Assembly: GCA_002749535.1 (NCBI GenBank)
Contig: MZZL01000397.1
Span: 3,238 to 67,237 of the forward strand
Length of the DNA stretch: 64,000 nt
Reading direction: 5' to 3'
Source of the DNA: Apophysomyces variabilis
Taxonomy: Eukaryota; Mucoromycota; Mucoromycetes; Mucorales; Mucoraceae
Shown: piece after piece, positions 1 through 10,018 of the stretch
Numbering within the stretch: the stretch's first letter is position 1
Layout: each line of letters begins with the position of its first letter
The notes under the pieces: generated by a model
Told to the model about the DNA's origin: nothing
The model's database searches: none
Seen by the model: the letters and a program-made list of their open reading frames with translations, nothing else
Program-made: the position numbers and the translations under genes

Positions 1-87
1 TCGGATTCCTTTTGTGCCGACCCTGAAGAAGACGAACGAATCGGATCATTCATTGAGTTACAAGAAATCGAAGAAGACAATGTTTGA
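1..87 (+). CDS. C-terminal end of an unidentified acidic protein (partial)
   Basis: Frame 1 is open from the first base and ends at a TGA at 85-87, giving 28 residues. The tail is strongly acidic, with Glu/Asp in about a third of positions (for example PEEDERIGSF near its start). The gene enters from the left edge, so its function cannot be read here. Acidic tails of this kind are common in fungal nuclear and trafficking proteins and are not diagnostic. An alternative is a chance open frame of 28 codons, so confidence is only moderate. Confidence 0.45.
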   Translation, partial: SDSFCADPEEDERIGSFIELQEIEEDNV

Positions 88-183
88 GATTAGATCATCG
101 CGAAACATCATCTATCGAATCAATGCGCTTTGAAAAGTTTTACGACAGAATGATTTTACCGATCCCGCCAGGCACAAAGAAAA

Positions 184-1560
184 TATAAATAGAGAAGAAA
201 TCAGTAACAATAAAATCATCTTTTTTACGATCCTTATTTTTATTTATCTTATCGTTTCCCTGATCCGCTGCAAGTGTGACCGATCGACTACGTTACAGTG
301 ATTCGGAATAAAACTCAGATCCAAGGAAACGACACCCGTGTCGTGCCTGCAAAGTTGTAGTGACACAAACCTTTTGCTCAGATCGGCCTTGATCCAAAAA
401 CGGTAAACCTTTAACGCTTCGGCCTTCACTACAAAAGAGCAACATCTCCAGGAGTACCATGCTCAGCAAAATCATTACATAATCTCTTGCCCATTTGTTT
501 TACTTATTTCGAATGCTCGACCGTATCAGCATTGTTACAATTAGATTTAGAAAAAATATAAATATCCATGAATTTGCTTAGCAATAAAGACAACTATCCG
601 TTTTTCTCTATCTCTCTTGTTACCCTTGATCCCCAGTGGGTTTGACCTTTGCCAGGAAGAAAACCCAGATCAGGAAGAAAATACCGCGCACGACACCCGT
701 AAGCTTGTCGTAGTCAAGAACTTCCGACCAATCACAGCCAAGATCCATAAAGAGTAACTTCCTTTTTGCTTCGGCCATCATTCCAAAAACAGGCATCTTC
801 AAGAAGTCCATTTCTGATCTGTCGCCGTACATTGCTGAGCCCCTCTTCATAGTTACAGTTTCATCATATCGTCATAGTTTTCCTTTCTTATAGTTATCAC
901 CGCTATTATTATGTAATTACAATTGTAGCAAAAGGATATAAATACGCAGACGATCAAAAAGAATAAATCAGCATCCTATCCGTTTATCTTTTATTTTATT
1001 GTCTTCTACACCTGTATCAACCCTATCTGGCCATTGGATTTCCAGCTCAGAATACGGCAACGACAAACTGCTAGCTTTTTTTTTTATTTTTTTCTTTTTT
1101 TTTTCTTTTGCGTTCCATTGCTTAGATTTTAGGGGATCAGGCAAAGATAAGACAGTAAAGTAAAGTTTTGAAATTCTTTTTAACTCGATTGATTCCCATC
1201 CTGTCTGACCATAACATCAAGTTAATTTATACTTTTTATACTTCTTAAATCAAGGAAGAGCAACTGTTCTATAGAGGATGTTTTATGGTGAGTCAATTTT
1301 GGATATTCTCATATAATTTATCCTATTTACGCATTTGTTTAATGTCAAGCCAAAAGAAGTTCAAGTTCCAGCGATTAGGATTTAGGAAAGACAAATGTTG
1401 TGCCTCTAAAAGTGTAATGACTCGATGCTTTTTGCACAATCCGCTTTTGTCCAAAAAACAGCAAGTCTTTAATGCGTCGCGCTTCGTCATAAAGCATTAA
1501 CATCTCCGAAAAATCTTAGCAACACTATTACTTTATTTGTTACTCTCTTGCTTTGCTTTT
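184..1560. repeat. three diverged tandem units of about 375 bases
   Basis: A TATAAAT heptamer recurs at 184-190, 557-563 and 937-943, spacings of 373 and 380. Each is followed by AATAAA-like and TATCCGTTT-like text. Each unit also holds a related block at about 300-475, 640-850 and 1340-1520. On the minus strand the blocks share a GATG..TTTTG start, GGCCGAAGC (degenerate in the third), a T(A/G)C(C/T)(G/C)TTT.TGGA core and, in the first and third, the plus-strand string AACATCTCC. The third unit carries about 260 extra bases, including a T-rich run at 1077-1110. The units are well diverged, so the duplication is old. They could be a small gene family read leftward or a non-coding satellite. 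Confidence 0.6.
620..850 (-). CDS. possible 76-aa protein encoded by the middle tandem unit
   Basis: The ORF runs from an ATG at 848-850 to a stop at 620-622. It has a soluble first half (MPVFGMMAEAKRKLLFMDLG) and a hydrophobic stretch (GIFFLIWVFFLAKV) that could cross a membrane once. The flanking units encode recognisably related but interrupted versions: the first keeps FLDQG and similar words in shifted frames, and the third is broken. This pattern suggests that the middle copy is the only intact member. I recognise no family. It may equally be a fortuitous frame inside a non-coding repeat. Confidence 0.3.
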   Translation of the reverse strand: MKRGSAMYGDRSEMDFLKMPVFGMMAEAKRKLLFMDLGCDWSEVLDYDKLTGVVRGIFFLIWVFFLAKVKPTGDQG

Positions 1561-2809
1561 TCCTTGAAGCCCAATCATATGGCATTTTTACAATCACTTC
1601 CACAAATGTTTAAATGCAAAATTATTGTCCGTTTCTAATGTGATACTTCATTGCCAACCAATTTGAAGAATTAGTAATAAAACGGTTGATAAAATACTCT
1701 GAGACTCTTGGGGAGGTTTTATTTCAAAGTAAAAAGATATCTTGGTTACAATTGTCTACCAGCAGTATTTATACCCTTTGCATGCTTAGCTAAATGTCTT
1801 AGTAATCAGAATATGCGTAAGCACTGACTGTTCATGGTAGATTGATGACAATGAATGATTATTCATCTTTTGTCAGAGAAGCTGTCATATAGCTGAGTCT
1901 GAATAGCGGTCATCTAATGCATGAATCAGGGACGCTTATTAATCACTGTGTCTATTGCTAAGATCGCCATCATCGTAATTGCCTTGTCGCACAACCATGA
2001 GATAGGATATGCCGGGGTACATTAAGATCATAGCAGAGTGTCCTAGTATCTCAGATTATAACAATCCTTAAGTAGATATCTGGCTGATGCAGGTTCTTAT
2101 CTGTGGATGTAGTGCCGATGGTATGATAAACTCATATAAAGATCGTTTAGACTTAGTGGAAGAAGTATGTATGATACTTATGTTATGTCAAATATGACAC
2201 AATTAACGATTCGTAGGAAGTAGATAATTTAACTGACCTCCTGGGAGAAATGCTGAAACAAGTTCATGTTCATTTTCAAAGTATCTCTATTGATATATGC
2301 ATAAAAAGCATTCACAGATTCGGTTGGAAAAGCATCCTATCCCGTACGAGTCATTTTACTGCACCGGATGTGGTTGTGGTCGACTTCTTTGCTGTAAATA
2401 TACTCAATACATGACAAGACCAATAACGAAACAAGAAGAAAGAGAAGAGTACTTCGTGGAATTGTGCAAAAACGATATGGAGGTACATTTCTGAATAATT
2501 ATCAAAGGGTGCAATGAGTTCTGGAACTCATTGAATTTAAGCCTTATACTAGTTAACGTGAGTAATTACTTTGCCTATAAACCCAGAAGAGTTCAATCAA
2601 TAATGAAGGCGCTAAGTTCCTGCGATTATTTACATTGCATGGAATCACTTTATGCTAGCAAAGAAAGACAAGTTTGCAACAGTCCATTACTTGAGCTATC
2701 AATGAGGTTGATAGTATCAGCTTTGTATTTATGGTAGCATAAATGGGTGGTCGGGTAAGCATAATGCACTGTAGCTATGCTTTCCTTATGCATATCTTTT
2801 ATTTACAGG
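1561..2809. other. intergenic, no gene seen
   Basis: AT-rich DNA between the tandem units and the end of the GRAM-VASt gene. The longest plus-strand frames here are 65-68 codons, with no recognisable domain, no splice-consistent continuation and no conserved words. The convergent minus-strand gene ends at 2810, so part of this stretch is its 3' region. Confidence 0.6.
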
Positions 2810-5298
2810 TTATGCGAGTAATTGCTGCCGTAGGTTCTCTTGTTGTCTTTCAACGAGCAAAGCAATTTCGTCCATATTCTGTCCAGCCTGCTGGACCATG
2901 TGCTCCAATTGTTGGATTTGTTGAATCATTATCTCTGGCCGTTCTTCAGTGTATGCTGCTGCTTTGGCGCCAAGGTCCGTATCTCCTTCCAAATAGCCTA
3001 ACCTCTGCCACATACTGTCCATTTCCTTCTTGTACGCTGTTTTCCAGAGTTTAGGATAACGTTCACCTGTGTGCTGACGTGGATCATTCAATGACCCCAG
3101 CTCTCGGTCTACGCGTGTCATTTTTATGGCCATATATAAGTTTAAGAAGACCAAGGCAAGGACGGAGAAAAATAACAATTGCGCGTCTGTTGGTAGACTT
3201 GTATGCTCCACTATTTGATTGATAATGTAGGAGAGACCACGGGAGCTTTCAATTGGTTTATCGTTGTTCACAGGTCTGACTCTTGCAGGAGATCTTCGTT
3301 TCTGTTTTCCATTTTTGGTATGTTTCTTTTCAGAAACAACTTTGTCATTTTCTTGCATATGTTTGCGCATGGCAATATCAAGATCCTTATAATAATTTGT
3401 TTGACCGTCAATGCACGCCTTTTCAATTGTTGCTGTGATATTGTCAGAATAATCATTGTATGAGCAATAATACATACATTTTAGCCATGATGATTTCCAA
3501 AATTCCACAGCAGCGGTGACTAGTACTCGAACGTTTCTTTGTTCAGCCCGCGTGATACATACTCTGGTTTTAATGCAGAATGAACCACCGGAGGGCACGT
3601 CAGGCGTCTGAGTGGTCGTCAATTGCGTAATGTAGTGGTTTAGATCCATATGGAGTATCTCCTCCTTCAACAAGCAGTTCGTAGATTTAGGTCCTACCGT
3701 TTAATAATCAGATCCCAGTTCTGCAGCTTATAAGCACATATATATATACCAATTGGTCCAGTTAACGGTTTTATATAGGACATATCTCTTGTCAACTGGG
3801 CTTCTCCATCTCCTTTCCGCCACTGTCCAATCTTGATGTCTAACGTACACAGTTTTTAGGAAGATTTTGCAGATTAGAGTAAATACCATGGTTTTTCTGC
3901 ACCGTGGCAAGAAACTGGTTTAAAAAGGTACTGTTGTATAGCAAGTTGTAGACCTGTTGAATGGTGCCGTTATATGTCTTATCCATCACTGTATGTGGGA
4001 AATGTTCTCCGGTATTCGAACAGTTGCATTCGGTCACTGTTTCCAGTTCCCGGTTAACTTGTGGTTCATACGATGCGTCATATGGCAAAGTTTCGTCTCG
4101 ATGTAAAGCTCCTTGGTCAGAAGAAGCCTGCTGGTGTGTTTGCTCGGTCACCTCGCTGCTCAGAGGTTGCTTAGGGATCAGTACAGATACAACAGATCTC
4201 TGCTTTTCTAAGAATGCAGTTTACATTTAACATGATAGGGAAATCTATGTAAATCGTATACCTTGCTGATATTTCGGATCCTTGAGTGCAAATCCGGAGT
4301 CGCTATGAATGGATATAGTTTCTTCCACATCAGATTCAGAGAATCCCGAAGATATTATATCGCTCCCGTCAGCGCTGTGGATGTCTTCATTTGCGGAATT
4401 ATTATCGTCCACATGAGTTATCTGGCTAGCTATAGCTCTTCCAGCGCGCCATATTCCAGTTATCTGATCAAACGCTTGATCTCGGGAAAGGAAAGAGGCG
4501 AAAAAGTACTAAAAAAATTGTTGAGAACGAGTAGTACACGTAGAAAGTCATCTACTTTTGCATTATTTGTTGTGATTAAAATTGCGTTTGGGATGACGAA
4601 GGCGGTCGTTCGTTTTTCAATGTTAGTTATGTCAGAAAACGCAACAAGTAGCTACAAAATCCCCCTTTTCGTTAATGCTTCTTCCAACCTCCGTATGCTG
4701 TTCTTTACATTTGTAACGTATCCAAATATATTGGAGTAAAAAGATATATGATATTCGGAGATATACATCCTTCCATGGAGCAATATGTCCTTTTGCAAAG
4801 CACATCCATAGTCTACACCAGATTAGACGAAAAAGGGATCAGGAGTCAACTGTTACCTTCAATTAACATATCTTCTAATGGAATACTACGGAAAAGAGTA
4901 TGGAAATCGTTGTTACGTTTAGTGCTGGCTATATCCATGCCACAAGCATCAGCAATACTGCCAGCTGTAAATGAGCAGTCGGAGGATACAGTTGTGTCGG
5001 CTGATCCACGCCGCGTTTGTGCTTTCATACGAAAGCTGTGTAACAAGGGATGTGATCTCTGAGGTGTCAACGACTTTTCCATTGGTGTATTGATCGTTGC
5101 AGACGAAGGATATGAAGACACGCTTGATCGGCGAGAACGAGGTGCTTTAGAAGTCAAGACTATACGGGGGGTTGGTGATGCTGGCACTGTGTTTTTATGC
5201 ATCGTTTCAGGATGTTTTGTGGAATGGGCCACTGAAGAGGTTCGAGAGTTGTTATACCTTGTTGGCAGTAGTGCAGAGTCTGATTGAGCAGCAATCAT
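2810..5298 (-). CDS. GRAM-VASt membrane protein, LAM/Ysp2-type sterol transfer protein
   Basis: Proteins of this family sit in the ER at membrane contact sites and move sterol through the VASt (StART-like) domain. Exons on the minus strand: 5298-4857, 4812-4709, 4651-4556, 4508-4262, 4207-3887, 3839-3750, 3693-3478 and 3432-2810. They join in frame to 712 residues. Order: a Ser/Thr/Arg-rich N-terminus of about 145 residues; a GRAM domain (HGRMYISEYHISFYSN, then IEKRTTAFVIPNAILI and FFASFLSRDQAFD); a linker; a VASt domain (WRKGDGEAQLTRDMSYIKPL, TPDVPSGGSF, FWKSSWLK, EKACIDGQ); one transmembrane segment (LLFFSVLALVFLNLYMAIKM); and a C-terminal coiled coil. The start is the first ATG of the open exon. 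The intron 3433-3477 is 45 bases with no stop, so retention would add 15 residues inside VASt. Confidence 0.88.
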
Positions 5299-8200
5299 AA
5301 GGAGAATGAGAAGTCAACGGGTAACAGTATGGGAAAAGAGTTAAAGGGGCTATGATTATGATAAACAGTGGGGAGAGGTAATGAAAGATGGGAGAAAGTG
5401 TTGATGCCCACAGTTGCAATGTAAGGGGGAATGTGACAAGTTCAAACTGCCGATTGTCTGAGCTGATTAGTTGGACAAAAGAAGTGAATGGTTACTTGGA
5501 TGAGTATATATACACATTCGTTCCTTTATGCCTCCATAGTTTCCTTAAATAGATACTTGCAGATCGTCCAAACCCCGAAAGTTCACTGTTTCGCAGTCGT
5601 ATAAGTCACCTTTTGTACTGTTTCATTTCATAGCTGTCCGCCCAAGGTTCGTATAATGGCGATTGGACTAAGAATTCACTCATTGGTACACTATAAGAAG
5701 TGGATCATAACAAGGCCTGGGTCAGTCATTAGATCAGTGATAGCCAAGCGAGGATTACAGTGTCGGCATTTCTAAACCGAGAGGTGCAACAGTTGGTCGC
5801 ACACAATTGACAACCTATGGACTTCATTGGTCCAGAAAAGTTGGTTTGACTCTCTCTGATGTAGACACTCAATATCCGCCGCTTACGCCAAGATTCTCTT
5901 GGTAATGGTAAAGGCCTCCATATCTCCGCAAGGTTGCCTAAACCATCCATAAGCTGCATGAAAGTGCGTCTATGTTATCAAACAATTTCCAATTAATTGC
6001 TATGCTGACGGCCTATTCCAACAACAACCTAATATCCGTAGTATCCCATCTTCGTATACTATAATTCCGAAAACATAAACACTTCCTTTTGATATCGAGT
6101 CTGCTGGAATCAGACACCGTAAGATCGTCAATCAGTTGAACATACCGCAAGTCCATTATTATATAATCTTAACCACTGCATGGAGGTTTGATATTAAACC
6201 TTGCAGTTTTACACATTATTGCAGGTATTCTTGAGGTTCGAACTAAACGGGCAGTCAAAGTAACAATAGATAAATAATCATATTATGGACAGGAGGACAT
6301 ATATACGTTTTGTAGTTGCCGCTCATTAAATGCGTTAAAGTGAAATGATAGCCAAAGTATTGAAGTAACATATCATACTGGAAAATGAATGTATTTGTAT
6401 GTGTCGTTCAGCTAGATGTCTCTGTTCAGATATACAACAGCTTGCACCATCCCCGCTGGGTTAAAGTCCGCTAAATGCGGGAGATCTTTGTCCAAGGGAG
6501 CCATATTGACAAACCTTTTCTTTATACAGCATATAACTGACTGTCTGACTACAAAAAAAGCAAATGCAGTATTTTGCAAGTTAATTTGCGCCACTGCAAG
6601 ACTACTTTTACGCCAACGAACATGATAGCTTTGCGTTGAGAGTGACAAATTTCGCGCTAGTATATTATCGTAACAGAATACTGAACTTTGAAAGGAAAAA
6701 CCTTTTTTTACTGTATATAGCTTAAATATTGTTTAGGTCCAATATAATAATAGTATAGCATAGTCTTATTCCTTTACTGATGATGTTCATTCGATGGAGC
6801 AGAACGACAAGAATTGATGGATTGACACTGCTGCTGTACTTTCGCAACTTGATTTGGCTGAGGAGGATGTCCGCGTCGGTTAAGCTATACATAAGCTGGT
6901 CGATGATAAGGAATACTTGAGTGAGAATATCCTTTCTTTTAATCCATCCCCTATTTCTGTTTCATATGAGTGTATTCTTTCGCTATACACTGTCAATCTA
7001 TACAAATAGATGTTTGTATTATAAGTATCTTGCTGGTGACCCATCATTAAAAGCCACAAGTGCATGCGTATGCCTTTCCCTTTACAGATCGTCTCTTCCA
7101 AACAAGTGATCCAGGTTTGGGTTGGTGTTATATCTCTCTATGCTTCCCTCTTTTTACCTGCCACTTATACTGTATGAGCGTTTTAGCTTCTAATGCCTAT
7201 TAAGCAAGCAAATACCTTTATTGCCATTATCTGCTGCTAAAAAGTGTGGTCCAGACTATCCCAGGATGGTGTTGGGTAAGATATCATGCCGATGTTTAGA
7301 TAACGTTCCTTTACAAATGCATGTGAAATTGTCGTTGCTTTCTTTGCTTCTTTGGACTTCTTTCCTCTTTTACCAGAACTCTTTCCCCTGCTGGTAAGCA
7401 TACGCGCTTGAGAATTGCACTCTTTGACCTAGACTTACTTCACGTTGGACAGCGTTCTCATGATCGGTGCTGTCGAGGTGCCTTCGCTCTCATGGTCCTC
7501 CCACTGCCGTTTTTCTTTCTTCTTTTTTTTTTGTCTGTCGCCCTAGGATGAAAATCAGCGCCTCCTAATGGAGTGCATATGCCATGAATTTAAATAAGGT
7601 GTTTGTAAGTGCTTTATCTTTTATTGAATGAACAATTGCATACTGGCAACACCTTTTTCGATCTGTAGCTCCTGGCGGCTTTTTCCTTTTACCAAGTCTT
7701 TAGTTGTATTTTTGTAAAAGAAAATCTGAGTTACTGTTGGTCACCCTGGCCTAGGTGTGCCCACGGTCCCCAACTTATGTGTTGGGGTTGTCTTTCGGGG
7801 GTTAAGTAAAAAGACTTCCAGCATATCCTTCCATTTACTAACCATGAATTATAGTTCACGCTACTCGAATGAATTTCCTGTCCACTGGATGACCAAGTCG
7901 ATGTGAGTAAAATGTGCTTCTTGTATAACTCATTCGCTAACGACGACTATTTACAAACGTTTAGCAAAAACATGGACGCAAAATTCGATATAGAGTATGT
8001 AAAACGTAGTATAATTGAATAAACAGTAAATAAGCTGCTAAAAGGGGTAAGCAGGAACTGTAGATTAATCTGCACTTACCCATACTAGCCAGCAATACAA
8101 TATTTATCAATATTTTGGATCAGAACAGCAAGAAAATCATAGTAGGTCACCAGAAGCGTTGTATTCCCTACGGTTATTAAAGGAGTCTCCGTTAGGCGAC

Positions 8201-8443
8201 AACGCGTACTTCTTTTGTAGTTGGATATTGAGGCCAAAACTTGCGTGAATATACAATCCGTTTAGGCGAGGTGCTCTTTAGATTGCATATGATACAGACA
8301 TTTAGATGATATCATCTGGGCATCAGGTCCTTTTCTGCGTAGGTAGCTGTCACGCAAAGATCTTTCCCCTATATGGCATCTTAGGCAAGACTTTTCCCGC
8401 AAAATCAGGAAAAGTCCGCTTCACACTTTTGTCAACCTCCCAT
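5299..8443. other. 3.1-kb gene-poor interval
   Basis: No convincing coding exon on either strand. Frames of 60-78 codons occur (for example overlapping opposite-strand frames at 6412-6648), but none shows a domain or a spliced continuation. The right end holds the cyclin C promoter. A perfect 7-bp hairpin at 7768-7787 is listed separately. A T-rich run lies at 7510-7532. Confidence 0.6.
7768..7787. other. perfect 7-bp hairpin, 6-base loop
   Basis: CCCCAAC is followed by the loop TTATGT and then GTTGGGG. A G-rich stretch (TTTCGGGGG) follows within ten bases, in otherwise AT-rich DNA about 660 bases before the cyclin C start. It could be part of a structured RNA or a protein-binding palindrome. 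No A/B boxes or snRNA signature were recognised around it. Confidence 0.5.
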
Positions 8444-9464
8444 ATGGCAGCCAATTACTGGGAATCTTCACAAAGGTACTCATTCACTTCTATTTCAAAT
8501 AGCGCACCCGTATCTAAGTGTGGAACAAAACATTAGTCGACATTGGATACTCGATCGACGGAGTCTTTCTCGGAGTCGCGAAGAAGACCTAAAATACCTA
8601 TCCGAAACAGATTACGTGAAAATCAAGATCTGGTTTTGTCATCGTGAGTTCAGTAGACATTGCAGGCCAGTAACTTACTGTATTTTCCGGGTAAAGTGAT
8701 ACAGAAGCTTTCAAAGCGCTTGCAATTGAGACAGCAAGTGGTGGCGACAGCTTTCGTTTATTTCAAGCGATTTTATTCAAAGTAATTCAGTTCTTTCTCT
8801 TCACCAATCATAAGCAATAACATTCGCCTTCAATAGAAATAGCTTAAGGTCAACAGATCCCTTGCTGGTATTGGTCACTTGTGTTTATTTAGCTACCAAG
8901 ATTGAAGAATGCCCTATCCATATCAAGGTAGTGACGCAAGAGGCTAAGCATGTCTTTCAAGGTAACCAAAGAAATAGGCGTAGAGCCATAGCTGGGGTTA
9001 ATTTTTTATTTCTGTTAGTGGATTTTGGGGGTTTTCCCTATGATAGTTCGAAAGTCGCTGAATTTGAGTTCTATCTTTTGGAAGAGTTGAATTTCTATCT
9101 GGTAGTTTGGCATCCATACCGGCCACTGACACAAATTGCCAATGAACTGGGCATGCAGGAATCAGGGTTACAGTATGCATGGTTTATCGTAAACGACTCT
9201 TATCGAACGGACGTATGTCTTTTGTATCCCCCGCATTTGATTGCCATTGCGGCAATCTATCTTACGGTTGTCATGAACCACGCTGATTTCGCACCTGGCT
9301 CAGTAGGCGACCGGACAGACATGCGCCAATGGTTTGCGGACTTGAACGTGGATATGGAAGCAATAATCGAGATCACTCAAGAAATTCTCGCTATTTACGA
9401 GATCTGGGCGGATTGGAAAGAGGAAATGATGATGTTTCTATGGAAGGATATGAAAAGTCGATGA
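8444..9464 (+). CDS. SSN8: cyclin C, Mediator kinase-module cyclin
   Basis: Cyclin C partners Cdk8 in the Mediator kinase module and regulates RNA polymerase II transcription; in yeast it also acts in stress-induced mitochondrial fission. Exons 8444-8475, 8537-8643, 8697-8781, 8837-8961 and 9019-9464 give 264 residues, the usual size. The N-terminus MAANYWESSQ is the family hallmark and fixes the start. The cyclin box follows: EDLKYLSE, KLSKRLQLRQQVVATAFVYF, DPLLVLVTCVYLATKIEECP and EFEFYLLEELNFYLVVWHPY. The second cyclin fold includes LYPPHLIAIAAIYL. The intron 8962-9018 is 57 bases and stop-free, so the reading frame runs through it; skipping it restores the family spacing between HVFQ and DFGGFPYDSSK. 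Other cyclins lack this N-terminal signature, so the call is firm. Confidence 0.93.
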
Positions 9465-9873
9465 CGGATTTGCTGCTGGCCAGATAATTTCTGTTTATAG
9501 ATTTTGATAGGTATTAGGTACCCATATTGCAATATATCGTACTATATGGATCATAAGCTTTTGCCTTTTTGCAAATGACGTATTTTTGAAGGAAGGGTTG
9601 GAGCTAGCGAAGCTTGAGTTCAGTATTCAAGTCAACTCGTATGGCAAAGGCTTATTGGGTGATAGAAGTTAAAAAACAAGAATGATAGGGAAGTGGCCGT
9701 GGTTCTTCATCACATACTCTACAGCCACGCATACCCATTTGTGACACGAGGCGGTTTCGGCAAAAGCATTTTGCGTAACGATGCGTTTTAAAAGATTGTG
9801 ACTGTTATTAAAAAACGATAAGCGGATCTATAAACTGAGAGGCGGCGGAATTAAAACATTCGTTGACGCTCAT

Positions 9874-9880
9874 TGACTCA
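9874..9880 (+). promoter_or_regulatory. TGACTCA, Gcn4/CPC1-type bZIP site
   Basis: The palindromic core TGACTCA lies 139 bases before the aspartate kinase ATG. In yeast and filamentous fungi this is the binding site of the general amino-acid-control factor Gcn4/CPC1, and HOM3 is one of its targets. A single 7-mer can occur by chance, but its position and the gene's role make it credible. Confidence 0.5.
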
Positions 9881-9910
9881 CTTCGTATATCATATCCCTG
9901 TCCCTCGACC

Positions 9911-9985
9911 TTCTTTTATTTCCTTCCTTCTTTCTCTCTTTCCCTCTATATCTCCCCTTCTTTCGCTTTCCCTGTTTGCCTCTGT
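9911..9985 (+). promoter_or_regulatory. pyrimidine-rich leader before aspartate kinase
   Basis: The plus strand is almost pure C/T here (TTCCTTCCTTCTTTCTCTCT and similar), ending about 35 bases before the ATG at 10019. Such tracts are frequent at core promoters and 5' leaders of strongly expressed fungal genes, often marking transcription starts. No clear TATA box is seen nearby. Confidence 0.4.
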
Positions 9986-10018
9986 AAAACTTGTATTCTG
10001 CCTCTTTGCATAATCAAC

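Noticed and set aside
2743..3463. plus-strand frames of 103 and 86 codons
   Set aside because: Shadows of the VASt and transmembrane exons on the minus strand.
4263..4739. 158-codon plus-strand frame
   Set aside because: It is antisense to the GRAM-domain exons of the minus-strand sterol-transfer gene, which carry recognisable motifs; the plus frame has none.
6233..6244. tRNA B-box-like GAGGTTCGAACT
   Set aside because: No A box, acceptor stem or cloverleaf could be built around it; no tRNA gene was supported anywhere in the window.
6412..6648. overlapping opposite-strand frames of 78 and 69 codons
   Set aside because: Neither shows a domain, splice continuation or composition bias beyond chance.
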